A stretch of DNA of 64,000 nt from Chlamydoabsidia padenii (GCA_025330725.1 JAIWND010000010.1:372001-436000), one strand, 5' to 3'; shown: positions 1 through 13,500, numbered from the stretch's first letter. Made by a program: numbers and translations. The notes: generated by a model not told the origin, from the sequence alone.

Positions 1-560
1 AGCCAGGCTGAACCGATCGTGAGACTGTATTGCTCCATACAATGGACTTGGTACAATGGTCATGATGTAAACTTTATTGGAAATAGGCCAAGGAATACTC
101 ATGGTCACTTTTGTCATGAGACCAAACTTATTTCAAAACCCGCTTACTCTCGCCTTGAATCTTGGGAGTGCTCTACTGGCTTAAGGTACAAGTGATGCTC
201 ATGACAATAGTGACCATGAGCATTCCTTGGCCTATTTCCAACAAACTTTACATAATGGCCATTGTACCAAGACCCTTGTGTCGGTCAGACCAGACTTGCG
301 ATGACTTTTACCTATCCTTTGCAAGAAAAAAAAAAAAAAAAAAAGTCTGGTTCCTCGTCGTACTTTTCAGCTCCCGCCTGCCTCTACTAAGATTTGGAAA
401 GGCTTTACTCGTTCCAATTGTCAACGGATGCTAATGATTAAAATGGCCATGTGGACACTATGACCCATTTCCAACATACTTTACCGCAAAGTCAAGTACC
501 AAGGCCCTTGTGTTAGTATGTTTAGGCTTGCAATGACTTTTACCTTTCCTTTGCGACGAA
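1..560. repeat. Dispersed repeat, inverted (palindromic) copies
   Basis: Bases about 1-119 are the left half of the unit that is tandemly repeated at 5775-6632. Bases about 120-180 match the right half of that unit in reverse complement, and about 197-275 match the left half in reverse complement. The segment is therefore a large imperfect inverted repeat with a short central part. A further decayed reverse copy lies around 425-530. No open reading frame in it resembles a protein. It could be a non-autonomous element or a rearranged satellite; the sequence does not decide. Confidence 0.7.
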
Positions 561-975
561 GATGTTTTTTTTTCTATGATAGACGAAGGAAAACTTCATT
601 TTCAAACGCCGAACACCAAAATTCAATGCGCCTAGTAATTCCCCGGTTTGGGGAAATGATCATGAAGGGGAAGTGTTGTCACTCGAGATTTCGTTACTCG
701 TTGTAGGGTCCAAATTTATATATGCAGTCTTTCTCCAGCCAACTTATCCCCGTGCCCCTCTCTTTGCGAGGGCACTCCATTCCATTTTTATTACTATCAA
801 CACATTGTTGCGCAAAAAGCGGATTTTCAAAGTTTTTTTTTTATTTGACGGGGATTAAGACATTGAGCAATCATTTTTTATAAGAGATATTGTGCTTTGT
901 AAAAGTAGTAATCTAAACTATGTTTTATCAAGATACTAAAAAAAAAAAAAAAAAAAGAAGGGGGGGGGAGAAAGA
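561..975. other. Intergenic, no gene seen
   Basis: AT-rich sequence downstream of the minus-strand gene that ends at 976. It contains A and T homopolymers, including an A run just before a G run at about 940-968. I see no coding region or RNA gene. Confidence 0.6.
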
Positions 976-3900
976 TCACCAACCGTGAGCAGCATTTTGA
1001 GTCTTCAAGTAATCGTAGAGCTTGTTCCCTGTTTGTTCATCCTTGACTTGAATCAGATAAACCACACTTGACTTGTCCTTTTCGTTGGTCAATAAAAAGG
1101 TGATCCGTTTGCTGGTGAGACGTTCCACATTACCACTACGCACAATAGAGCTGACCAACTTGTTCTTGTCGTCTTCAATATAAATATGCATCTTTTGACT
1201 TGGTAGTTGTTGAGATATCCGCATTGCCGTACTGCCCATTTGATTCCATTTAGATGTTTCGCTTTGGACAAACAGTTTACATTTGCATTGGAAGACCGGT
1301 TTCAGTGTCTGAGGCACATCTTCCACCGAAGGGGTATCGTCACGTAGTTCCACAGCAGTTGTATCATGACGTGCCAACCGTTGTTGTTGTTGTTGTTGGC
1401 CCATCGAAGGTGGTGGAATAGAGGATTGAGGTTGAGTGGAGGATTCGCGATGCATACGTTGTAAGATAGCAATCAGGTTGGAGGCATCGGCAGGATGTCT
1501 AAAGTGGATCAAATAGTTTTCTTGCTGAGTCATCATGGTCACTGAGAGACTGACATCGGTTGGTGAAGGTTGACTGATCACCATGCTGGGTACAATCCAA
1601 GCGTTCAAATACATTTGCCCAGAAGGTTGCAGCTGCACTGCCAAACAAGATCGATTACTAAAAGTCAAACGCACCTGAAGAGTACATTGTCCATCCACAG
1701 CATACCACGATCGATCCTTCCAATGGAATACTTCACATTGGTTGTTGTTATATAAAACTTGACGTACACCATTTTGTTGTTGGTCATCCATTGGTGGTGG
1801 TGTGCGTGGTTGTTGATAAGTAGGTGAATGCATAGCAGGTCGGTTACCCATTTGTTGTTGAGGAGGAGGAAGAGGAGGACGTTGTTGATGATACATAGGT
1901 GTAGAAGTACCAGTAGATCGGCTAGGTGTAGGGTGAGGACCGTTTGGATTCAATAGTGGAGGACGTGGAGGCATATTGTAGCCTTGTTGTCCATTTGAAT
2001 CGTGAGATGATGAGCGTAGCAATGGAAGAGGTTGATGCATTTGCTGTTGTTGTTGTGGGCCACTATTATACATGTTGTTCACAATAGGTCGAGGATGTTG
2101 ATGATTTGGAGTTGGTGCATACATTGGTGACTGTGGTGGCTGTTGAGGATGATTGACTGGTCGGGCATTCGTGTTGGCCCCAGGTGCAAAAGGTCGAGTC
2201 ATGACAGGAGGTTGACTGTTCATCGTCTTTGTAGGTGGTACATTTTGTTGTTGAGCAGATCGAGCTGTAGGATCCACATTCTGAGCCGTTCCCCGTTTCG
2301 ATGATGTTCGTGGTAAAGAAGCCCCAGTAGATACAGATGAAGTAGACTGTTCATGCTTTGATGCATCAGAGCTAATAGACCGAGGTGATGGCAGAGGCTT
2401 GGTGTTGGATTTGTTTGAAGGAATAGAAAAGTAATCGTTTGTCTTTTGAGATACAGCTTGCATTGCGGCCACCGGAGTCACAGCTTGTTGTACTTGCACC
2501 GCACGTGGAGACACAGGTCGAGGAGAATCACCAGGTACAGGAGATAGGGTACGTTGAGAAGGAGGAGTCGCCAAAGCAGCACGCACCGTTTCGATATGAC
2601 TCGGTGAATCATTTCCTGCTGATTTATTGTTGACACCGGTCTTGGTTGCATCTTCCGGCTGATGATTGTTTTCCGATTGTCCGCCGTCTAGCTTGTGTAC
2701 CTTGGCAGTAGTAGGTTGAATATAGGTCATTTGTACTTGAGCTGAAGTATCTTTATTGGTCACAGGAGTAGGTAACTTCTTGGTAGTTGTAGTGGTCGAC
2801 GCAATCTTGGGATCAGCAGGAATAGTGTTCGTTATCTTGACAGTACGAGGTTGAATAGTGGAGAGATCATCATTGCCGCCAGCGGAGGATTGATTTGCAC
2901 CATTCGTTCCCTTGTCACCAAATCCATGAGCAGCAGTTGAAGATCCGTAGCCATCAAACCCATCATCATCAGAGCTTTCCAAAGGAGACACTTCACCAGT
3001 TTCCGTATAGTAAGAAAAGAAGTCTTCTTGTCGAATGATGCTTTTCTTCTTCTTGGGAACCTTGTGTGACATATCCAAGTTTCCAGGATGAGTACGAATA
3101 GGAGGAGGTAAGACAGGCAACCCAGAATTGGAAGAGGCAGGTTTTTGTGAGAGGGCAAGGATCATTTCCAACCTATGAGTGGCTTCAGTGAGATGTTTAA
3201 AGTCGGGTCGACCTGGATCAGCCGAATCCAAAAGTCTCTATTATATCCGAAAACAAAAACAAAAAACAAAAAAAAACAAAGTTAGCATTTCCATTAAACC
3301 ATTCATGAATATTAACAACTTACATTGTATAGACCATAGTAGTATTTTAATTGCTGAATAGGCGCATTGAAGAGTGATTCGAGAGAGATGACATAAGAAG
3401 CCGATTGAGATAGATCCTAATGAAGAGTAATGATATAATACTAGTCAGTATATTATTACGTATAGTATAAAAGTTGATCTATGTTTTTTACAAACCTTCA
3501 GTAGCTGATCGATCGATTTGTTGCAAAGAACATCTTTGCGTTCATTAAGATTCGGGATAAAGGATCGAGAGTAGTTGGCATAAGGTACTTCCAAATCATC
3601 CACCTACATGAATCAAACAAGAATAGAAGTGAGTATATATGTGTTGCCCTGCTTTGTGATGAATAAAGTATAACCATTACCCATTGCATAAGTGTTTTGC
3701 CAAGTTCTTGTGCAGCCTGAGCATTACCAGCAAACTTTGCCAGTTTCTATAATAATAATAATAATAATAATAAATAGGATGAGTATTCAAGATATTTCAT
3801 TATACAATTTATCAATCATACTTACCAAACTAAACTGTTTATTTACAACAACAATGGCATGTACATGCTTGATCAATTCGGTGAAATCAGGAGCAGTTTG

Positions 3901-4180
3901 TGAAGTTTGTTTCATCCAAAGAGGAGCGACTTGCTATAATATTAAATATAACAATGTTAGCGTTAGTATCCTATTGAGTTGATATTGCTGTTCAACTTAC
4001 GGAATCAATAATCTTCAAGGTATCAAGATAAGTCGTTTCCGCTTCTAGAAGATCGGTCAAAGGATTACGAGAAGGCTTCATACCAGAGCCAGCAGAGTAT
4101 TGAGAAGATGGAGTTGAAGTAGCTGGGCTAAGACTGAAGGCACTTGAGGCGGAGGAAGTAATGGTGGAGGCAGATAACAT
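976..4180 (-). CDS. DH-domain (RhoGEF-like) protein with C-terminal PH-like domains
   Basis: Six exons, all in phase 0: 4001-4180, 3826-3933, 3681-3746, 3496-3603, 3324-3416, 976-3237, giving about 938 aa. Residues about 38-210 look like a Dbl-homology helical bundle (LLEAETTYLDTLKIIDS at its start, then helices split over five small exons), which suggests guanine-nucleotide exchange on a Rho GTPase. A long Pro/Gln/Ser-rich disordered stretch follows. The C-terminus has two beta-rich segments resembling PH or Ran-binding folds: one around VEFHWKDRSWYAV-like sequence, one covering the last 110 residues. A 5' UTR intron is likely (donor at about 4260). Cdc42, a possible partner, is encoded in this window, but no link can be shown. 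The DH call is by pattern and moderately sure; the specific orthologue is not recognised. Confidence 0.75.
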
Positions 4181-5774
4181 GATACTTAATTATGAAGTTA
4201 ATAAAAATAAAAAAAGGAAAGTGAGCATACAGTGATATACAGTGAGGAGTTGTTACTTACGATAGTCAAGATTGATATTGATTTGAAGAGGGGTTGTAAT
4301 GTGTATAGTAGGGACTGGCTGGAGTAATAGTTGTAAAAAGGAAGGGAGAAATAAATGACTGTATTTTAATAAGGAGTGTAGAGACAATTCAAAGTGTCAT
4401 GTAAGAATAACAGATGAGGATGGATTTGGAGGGAAACAAAGAAGATGAAGAGGAGTGTGCAAAAAAGAAAAAGGCAAACTTTTTTATGTGCGGGTTACAC
4501 ATTGATAAATCCAATTCCCGACACCATAGCCCCTCTTTTTCATCCTCCTTCTCCTTGAAATTTGTTTACCTTGTTTAGTATTGACAGTAAAGAAAGTTCA
4601 TAATCGTATATATAGTAGTTTTCATGCAAAAATGATGGTTGCATTAATGCAAAGTTGCAACTATGTTACCAGTTGACTCGACAAAGGAAACTGAAAGGGC
4701 ACTATAAATGGGTATAGGCGGGGTGCGAAATGCACATACTTTACTCTATCCCCCAGCCGCATGTCCGACTATGGACCAGCTAAAAAAAGAATAGAGTTTT
4801 ATTATCCGGATGATCACATATTTTCACAAGCGTTCTTCATTTAACTTTATAACCTGGAGACGCTGATAAAGTGGCAAAGATAGACTCGATGATGGAAAAC
4901 CATGTTATTATCTCTTTCTATATATGAGTTGTCATCTCATTCTAGATGTGATTTGGTTTGATTCATTGTAAATGATAAGAGCTCAAAGAAACATGTGTCA
5001 AGAAGAAGGTCAGGGACCAAGTTAGCTTAATCTCGGAAAAGAAAAATTCGCAACTCCGCTTTGATTGGATGGCATTTTTATATAGTCAAAAGCACATCGG
5101 AAGGTCCATTCAGTAAACTCTTGTACCTTTCTCTCCAAGTGTTATTCACCACATGGACTATAGTATCATACGACACATATACAGTTGTCGTTGATAGACC
5201 ATCTTGATTCACCCCACGTGCCACTAGACTCCTTGATTCATGCTACTTGTTTAGCTCATCGCCAACTTCTTTGTTTCACTTGAGGCTCAACCATATATTA
5301 TCTAGTACAGGTTACATCTAATCACGGAACGCACGATTTCTACTTTCAACCGGGAGACACCCCGAATTTCGGAAATGCTTACTGTATATGCTTTTGCACT
5401 TCCTTTTCCCTCAATTTCTTGCGCTCTTTATTTGTTGGTGTACCGTACAAAGGCGAACAAAAAGTTTGTGTCTATTCATGCCTTTTTCTTATAGAACATA
5501 CTTCATTCATGCGGTACGGGGGTTTAAATCCCGATAAAGCATTCCCCAGTAAAATAAAATGCTTAGCTTCTGTCAAAGCTCAACAGTCATACTTGATATG
5601 ATGAATCCTTGTTTTTTATTCAAAGTATAAATAACAATTGCATATAAAAGTACCATATACCTCTCAATGTGTCATCTTACCCACCACCCCTTTACACAAC
5701 AAAATAATTTCATACGTCGCCCGTTTATTTTCAGCTGAAATTTTATTCTATATCCTTTTTTATATATATTTATT
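4181..5774. other. Intergenic with upstream region of the DH-domain gene
   Basis: The part nearest the gene holds its promoter and probable 5' UTR intron. An AATTCCCGAC-like variant of the dispersed motif sits near 4511 and a TTTAAATCCCG copy at 5523-5533. Short open frames here look random. No RNA gene was recognised. Confidence 0.5.
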
Positions 5775-6632
5775 ACAAAAGTCAGTTAAAACGATCGTGA
5801 GGCTGTATGTAAAGTTTGTTAGAAATAGGCTAAGGAATGCTCATGGCCACTTTTGTCATTAGCATCACTTGTTCATTAAGCTAGTAGAGCTCTCTCAAGA
5901 TTTCAAGCGAGGGTAAGCGGGTTTTGAAATAAGTTTTATCTTGTGTGTTCAATTTTCATTCTGCAACTTTTTTTTTTACAAAAGTCAGGGTAAAACAATC
6001 TTAAGGCTGTATTGTTCCATACAAGGAACTTGGTACAATGGCCATTATGTAAAGTTTGTTGGAAATATGCTAAGGAGTGCTCATGGCCACTTTTGTCATT
6101 AGCATCACTTGTTCATCAAGGCAGTAGAGCTCTCCTAAGATTTAAGGCGAGAGTAAGCGGGTTTTGAAATAAGTTTTGTCTTGTGTGTCAATTTTCATTC
6201 TGCAACTTTTTTTTTTTTTTACAAAAGTCAGGGTAAAACAATCTTAAGGCTGTATTGTTCCATACAAGGTACTTGGTACAATGACCATTATGTAAAGTTT
6301 GTTGGAAATAGGCTATAATGTCTACATCGCCACTTTAATCATTAGCATCACTTGTTCATTAAGGCAGTAGAGCTCTCTCAAGATTTCAAGTGAGAGTAAG
6401 CGGGTTTTGAAATAAGTTTGGTCTTGTGTGTCAATTTTTCATTCTGCAACTTTTTTTTATTTTTACAAAAGTCAGGGTAAAACGATCTTGAGGCTATACT
6501 GCTCCATACAGTGGACTTGTTACAATGGTCATTATGTAAAGTTTGTTGGAAGTTGGCTAAGGAATGCACATGGTCACTTTTGTCATTAGCATCACTTGTC
6601 CATTGAGGCAGTAGAGCTCTGCTAACAATTCC
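5775..6632. repeat. Tandem direct repeat, four units of about 243 bp
   Basis: Units start at 5775, 5978, 6221 and 6465, each opening with ACAAAAGTCAG and ending in TCTGCAACTTTTTTT. The first unit has an internal deletion of about 40 bp and the last is truncated near 6632. Units differ by scattered substitutions. Each full unit contains AGCGGGTTTTGAAATAAG, which includes a CGGGTTTTGAA variant of the dispersed promoter motif. Inverted copies lie at 1-560. There is no convincing coding capacity. Confidence 0.85.
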
Positions 6633-7020
6633 GATGTAAACACGTAAATTCAAAGCCTGTCGGGAGATCATTTACGTGATTTATGGGGGAAGGGGAAGGT
6701 TCTTTTCTTTCTGTCTCTGGCACTCCATGTCCTTTTGGAACAATTATGCATGAATAGGTGTCGGTATAGTCATCTTCTATTCCATGGATTAGCTCTTTGA
6801 ATAAGGACATGGAGGCAATTAGTTATCAATCGAAACTTTTTTGTGCCAAGTCTTGACAGTTAGCACACATACTGATCAGACTCTAATAAACTTGTTTCCA
6901 TGTATATGTGCCCATTTCTGATCAAATTTTTTATAATAGAGTTGTTTGATGCATATATACTGAACTATTGTATTCACCAATTATTCTCTGAGGTTGAGTA
7001 GTCATAACATACTATGTTAG
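6633..7020. other. Intergenic, no gene seen
   Basis: AT-rich. Short open frames on the minus strand run partly into the repeat and have no recognisable similarity. Confidence 0.5.
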
Positions 7021-7021
7021 C

Positions 7022-7503
7022 ATGAACCTCTCTCAGGGACGAGTGGAAATTTCACATCCCGCTCCAGTGGGAATCTTTCAAATACGATCGACGGGTCTTT
7101 TTCTTTTTTTCTTTTCTTTTCTTCTTGGATCCATTCCACCTATCGAACTATTGGTTTACCCTGGTATCAAATACACACGGCCCTACTGCTTCTATCGCAA
7201 ATGTGAAGGCTCTTTCTGTTGGTGGATTCTTATGGAAATTGAAGACCTTGACAGCACGACGAATGGAAGACTCGTGGGAACAACAAAAGGAAAAAGGCAC
7301 TCTCCCGTCAACAGACATACCAAATTACAAGGTAAGCTACTCTAACCTCACCTGCCTATCCACTGATAACCTTTGTCTTCATTATAGGTAAAAGGACATT
7401 CTCGCTCTGCTTTGTTATTTTGTTTTTATCTACAGAAAATGCATCTTCCTGGCTGCCACTACAAGTAGACTCACAAACAAAAGATGGAATAGTATTAGTG
7501 TGA
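7022..7503 (+). other. Possible short two-exon coding remnant, unrecognised
   Basis: An intron with good signals (AAG|GTAAGC near 7333, acceptor TTATAG at about 7388) interrupts two overlapping open frames. One starts at ATG 7022 and stays open through the intron to a stop at about 7503. The other, lacking an ATG, reads GFLWKLKTLTARRMEDSW and ends in HLPGCHYK; its composition looks more protein-like. Both cannot be real, and the lack of a start for the better frame suggests a gene fragment. A motif variant TTTCACATCCCG lies at 7050-7061. Confidence 0.3.
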
Positions 7504-10500
7504 TAGAATAGTGACAGGGTATACTCTGTAATAACTACAGTACGATGTATATCCCTTCACTTTGGTATACTATCCTTACTTGATAGTTTAAAGCAACGAG
7601 AACCACACACAACTGTAACTATATACCAGAATGCAACATACAACAACAATGATTACCATCAACAACGACAACCAGGGTTTATACGACATTGCCTGTCGGG
7701 TCAATCATCCACCTTCACCACTACTGAATACACTCCACATTATTAATATAGACTAGACTAGACTAGAATAGATAACTTTTTTACTTGTGTTTTATTAAAT
7801 AAATAAAATGATTTGATACTATGATACTATTGCTAGTGACTACTTTACAAAAGAGTATAAACAATAAAGATTTTTCATTTTTGTTTTGTTTTTTAAAAAA
7901 AAAAAAGTGCATCAGAAAGAATAATGTCTTACATGGTTTAAATAAAAACTAAGGCTTTTATATCATATCATCGTATTTGCACTGTGTAATAACCTGATCA
8001 TCCACTATCATTCGTATAACATCCATCAACTTCCAAACAAGCGTTCCCCCGAGTACTCGGTGCAAGCGGATGAATAGTTAAACCAATGATAGTGGATTGT
8101 TGTTAATGTCAAAAGAAAAGGAGTGGAAAAAAAAAGATCCCCCTTTTATATTCGATAATTCTCGAGGTCGTCCGAAATCAGATGTCAAGATAATTGAGCC
8201 AATCAAAATGCTTCCGACTCCCCACAACCTTATTCATGCACAAGGTCCTGCCTCACCCTTTTCACTACTTTCCCAAGTAGATGCTTACTTTATTGACATG
8301 AAAACAACTAGACTGTTAGTGATTACTCTTTCCGCATCTATAGAAACTTGAACCAAGTCAAACGGATGATTGTGGCCTTTTTTCATCTTTTTTTTTATAT
8401 GTGGGGGATTCAAATCCGGACTTTGAAAAATGAAACCTGTTATTTGATTACTTCGTCATATCATTAACAGGTGAAGATGAATGGGACCTGACTATTATCA
8501 AGTTGTAATAGTGATAATGATTATTGAACTAGGAAGAAAATGTCAGAAAGTACAGTCAGTAATAGTACAAAAGTAAATGACAATACGAGGTCATTGTTGC
8601 AGTACTGTATGTCAAATAAGCATGATCAAACTACATGGAAGATAAAAGTTTTGTTTTTGTTATTGCTTTCCTTATCCGTCATGATAATCAGTGGGTCTTA
8701 TTTGTTTACACCACCCCCCAACCTCGTTCTCTTCGAAAATGAAAGTTCATGCAGGCGGCGTGTGAAAATGATGAAACTGTTTCCCCCCTTCTTTAACATG
8801 GTTGATCAAAACTACTCTGTGAATTACTATTGAATAAGCTACAGGAACATTATACTTTGAAATATTGTCTAACCTAGGCAATAATACTATCTCGTTTTTC
8901 AATCATTGTCTACTAGACCAAAAAATTAGGGCAGGTGGCGGGATTTGAAAATTTAGTCAGTGGGACGGATGTCTTCCGAAACATTTTCCCCTCTTTCTTC
9001 TCCCACCTTCCACGATAATTATACGTTAATCCATTCAACTTGAACGTAACTATTTTAATGAAATGTCAACACTTTCTTTAATTAGTTGTAGCACATGCCT
9101 GTGGACGATTGTTAACCCTTGCTGAAACGTAAACCTCTTTACACCAAAGGTAGGAACGATAACTGATTCATTGTTCGAATGACTAACTACCTTTTTTATC
9201 AAGCCGTTGCCATTCAAGAAGCCTAATAAAGTGAATATATTCAACAGACCAGCCAAGTGTTGCTATGATCAGACCAACACGAATCCCTCTATGCACCGTT
9301 GGCTTTAGCACCTCGGTTGGCTCATCCTCATCAAAGATAAGTATTTGTAATCCAACCTAGTAAAACGACCATGACTCATCACTAAACAATACCTTTTGTC
9401 TATTCACGTAGGTTAAACACTCTTATCTGGATCTATATGAATAATTAGTTGAGCGAGGTATTGGGGTGTACTCTGGTGGCGGCTGTAATGCAAGGTACAG
9501 TAGGGTGATTAGAGACAGGATACTAAAATCCTTACTATTTGATTCACGGGACTCTTTACATGAAAGCTTGCTTAACATTTGGGCTACATTGATCTTTATG
9601 CAGCATTAACGACATTACGGCGGACCATCAAATTGAATCGACACTTCTTACCTACCATCGCGACAAATAAAAAAAAAAAGAAAGCGGGCAGAGTTAACCT
9701 TCTATTACTCTAAAGTACATACGTCTATAGTGTGGATAACGTGGATTTGACTCGGCCGACCAAAGGCCTACACTTGGTGGGGTGGGATGTGCTACAGAAC
9801 ATGACTATTCTCTCTTTGATGGGGGAAACGACTAAAAAACATGGTGGGTAATGATGATGTTAATATCAAAATGATTCCTCAAGATGCTTCTTGTCTCACC
9901 AAAGAATTTTGTGCTGCTATGAATGTCATCTATAATCAAGTGCCTGGTCTTTAGAATAGTATTTTTACTTTTTACACTAGTTGTATGTATTGTATATTAT
10001 GTTGCTTTGTGTTTTATCTCACTTTTATTAAAATAAACTGGATTAAAATCCGTTCTTGATGTGATTTATGCGTCGATTTGATGATTAAATTCCCGACCAT
10101 ATCCTTTTTTGGGGGCTGTCATTGCGATACAGGCTTTGAGGCTCTAGTTATTGCATGAATCGACTTATTTTTTCAAAAATTCATATAATTATGCGTATAG
10201 GTCTGGTAAAAACTTGTCAACCTACCATATACAATGTGATTATATTATTTTATAGACAAATAAAGTATCTTTATCTTCATGTATTAATGACTTCCAAATA
10301 GGTGTGAGATGATTTTACATTTCCCCAGTCAAAAGTGAAGGCAAAAAAAAAGTAGGATAAGTAGCGTAAGCATAGATTCATTAAAGTGTAAATTGGCGTG
10401 TTTTATTAAGTGAAGAATAATGTTTATGATACAATTTGAAGGGTTTCTAATCTAGTATGTGGTAGATGAAGAATGATGTGTATATCTATGGAGGTGTAAT

Positions 10501-10510
10501 ACTGTTTAAT
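7504..10510. other. Gene-poor intergenic region with decayed scraps
   Basis: About 3 kb without a confident gene. It holds a 97-codon open frame at 8540-8833 with one hydrophobic segment (residues about 39-56, unrecognised), a CGGGATTTGAA motif at 8939-8949, and the remnant listed separately at 9590-9952. AATAAA-type signals occur at about 10030. The 3' flank of the IML2 gene fills the right end. Confidence 0.45.
9590..9952 (+). pseudogene. Possible decayed coding remnant
   Basis: Three consecutive stretches read like protein but in different frames or separated by stops: LYAALTTLRRTIKLNRHF, then GLHLVGWDVLQNMTI, then IPQDASCLTKEFCAAMNV ending in a stop at about 9952. This is what an old broken gene or transposon-derived ORF would look like. 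The family is not recognised. Confidence 0.3.
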
Positions 10511-13500
10511 TTAATGGTATGATAGTTGGATAGAACTGTAATCAGAGAGTCCGCGGTACTTGTGGATGCTTTGAGTGCTTGGTACACCTTGAGCTTCTGC
10601 CTTGGCCAATGCCAAATGTATTTTCTACATTAGCAAATAGAGAGAGAGAGAGAGAGTTTATTAGTGAGTATAATAAAATGCATCAACAATTCCCATTCAT
10701 ATCTTACCCATGATAATCGACCTTCGAAAGAGTAATTCTTGTACCTTGATGCCTTTTCCCAAAGTTCTCTTCCACGAGTACGATCATCCCGATTCCATGC
10801 GGTGATACCAGCTTCCCTATTGTATATTATAATGTCAAGCAGTTAGATATCCTGCATCCTATTCTTTTTCTAGTTTTCTTACCAAAATGTGAATGGAATG
10901 ACCCATTGATCGGCCTTGATATCATTCTTGTTGTCAACAATCCAGTTCAAATGAGGAATAGCATCTTCGTGTCGTCCAGTTGCATTAAAGATACAAGCTC
11001 TCATCCAAAGCAAGACGGCTCGTTGATCAATGTAGCCAGGTACCGGGGTATTGGGATCCATTTCCTTTTCACGGATCCTATATTCCAGCTGTTCCAGGTC
11101 GACAATGTGTTGTAATGTTTTTTCAATCAATCCAAGGTAGTTTTCCAAAGTTCCCGCATCCATGTAGCATACACCATCCATCAAGCAGACATATTCCAAA
11201 GCACACAGCGACAACTTACAGTCTTGGTAGCCAGCATTTTCAAAGAAACGCACCTTTTGTCCTACATAGCGTTCCAGATCCACCAGGTCTTTTTTGTTTG
11301 TTACTGTTGTGTTGCTGAGGAGTTGAGGTACCTGAGCAAATTGAAGGATGGCATCGGTTTCCAATCCAAGCATGGCAAGACATGCACCATGCAAATACTT
11401 AAACACCGCTCGAGACCAGTAGCCTTGTTCGCACAAGAGATCAAACACCTTGATCGCTTCTTCCCATTCCATCTGCATCATCGCGTTGAATCCAATCTCG
11501 TGGCTGCCAATGTAAAAGATGTCTAATTCGGCCCAATCGCTTTTGCTTATTTCAATGGCATAGAGGAATGATTGGGTTGAGAGTGCCAGGTTCCGCCCGA
11601 TTCTTGATGTCCGACCAGCAAAATGAAGGAAGAATGCAGAGTGAGGATAGGTTTGTTGAGCTTCGAGTAGAATCTATGAAATGATAAATAGTTAGGCTTT
11701 GGATGGTTCGACACTTTCATTACAGTAGTTGTCTTGTGATTTACTTACTTCGATAGCAGGTTGGGTATAGTCTTCCATCAGCATTTGGGGACAGAAGGAA
11801 GTCATGATATTGTAATAAGCTAAAATTCTATATCAAACAAAATTAAAAAAAAAAAAGCCTTTTTGGTTAGAACAATCAATATAACAAGTATGTCCGAGCT
11901 TGTCACTTACAATAAAGATGCCCAAGGTGAGCGTATCCGATCGCCTTCTTTACTGAGATGTATCAATGCCATTCCCAGTTGTTTTTCCGGCTGCCACCCA
12001 AATGAGGAGACAATACGTTTGATATTCAACGGCAAAGAGTCCAAGATCAAGTGCACAGCACCAATTCTAGAATATCATTATACAAAATAAACCACTAGTA
12101 AGTTCATACTCAATCTTTTTCTTTTTTTCTGACTTACCCAAATTGAAGACCCGATAGTGTCTCTTTGTCAATATGTCCAGCATGAAATTGACCCATTTTT
12201 TGATATTCTTGCCATACAAAGTAGTAACTAGAATAAGCTAAATACGAAAAGGTACCAAGTTAATATCTTTATACAGAGGATATATTACTTTACCTCTTCT
12301 AATGTTTAGCCCGCATTTGATATATCCCGAGTATGAGCCTTGGAAGAGATGGAGGATGGCCATTTGGAGACAACATTCAGCCTTGATAACATGAGCCCGA
12401 AGAATACCATTGGATGCAAAAGGAGATAGACCATCTTGTTGTAGCCCTGAAGGAAGATGTTGATTGGTGCGTGGTCGAGATGGGTGTGATGCCAAATGAT
12501 GATTCCCACATTTAAAGTAATAGTAACAGTGTTGTACATATTGGAATACAGAGTGGCCAAAGAATGTGCTATATTCCTTGACTGTTGCTTCCAATTGGGC
12601 TGTTGTAAGGTTGTAAGTTCGAATAAGTGCGTCCAAACATTCGTTGCGTATTGGTTCGTCGTTTGTCTATACGTATATAATCATCCATCAAATTAGAATT
12701 CAGATTACGCTTTACAGATATAGATTCCTATTACCATTACAGCTAAAGTAATAATGAGTGATGATGTTTTTTATGGTTTTTTTTATTTTTTTATCTTTTA
12801 CCTTTTAAAAACAGCATGGAACTTAGACCAAGAGAATGTAAAGGATCGCTATTGGATTAAAATCATGTTAGTTATGATCCTTTTTCAATGATAACATGTC
12901 CTACCTTCCAGCGTATTGTTCCAGCAAGTACTTGGCCTTCATAAAGCGGTTTTCAAAAAAATAGTGCATAGCCAGTTTTACACTAGCATCTATATTCAAA
13001 AGAGAGAGTTGGTATAAAAGAGGATATAATTTGTCAATTACCTTGATTTTCTTGTTCTTCAACTGGAAGAAGGTTCGGTACAATGTTGTTGTCGATGGTG
13101 GCAAGTTGCAGATTGTTGGCAAGCGTGCTGAAAGAGGTAGTATTAGCTGTCACTGAGTCGTCGTGTTTCGTCGCCCTGTCGTTACTGTCTAAGCATAAAT
13201 CCTTATCACCCAAAGAAGTACTGGTGGTAGGTGTCTGGTGTTCTTCATCCAAATAAGCATCCAAATAAAGTCCTTCTTCATTGCTGCTGTCGTCATCACT
13301 ATTACTGTTGTTGCTGTTACGGTGATAGGTGTCCTTGTAGGTTTGATGCATTCGCTTGTCTTGGAATTTCAAACTACTTTTCAGAGCATTCAACACCAAT
13401 GGGAGATCATATATGGACTGTCCACGTTGCTCCGAGTCGCTATTACTGCTGCAATCACTATCACTAGAGATATCGTCTTGAGTTTGAAGGATGGCAGCAT

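Noticed and set aside
8097..8351. 84-codon open frame upstream of 8540
   Set aside because: No family, no promoter or splice signals, composition as random; left as intergenic.
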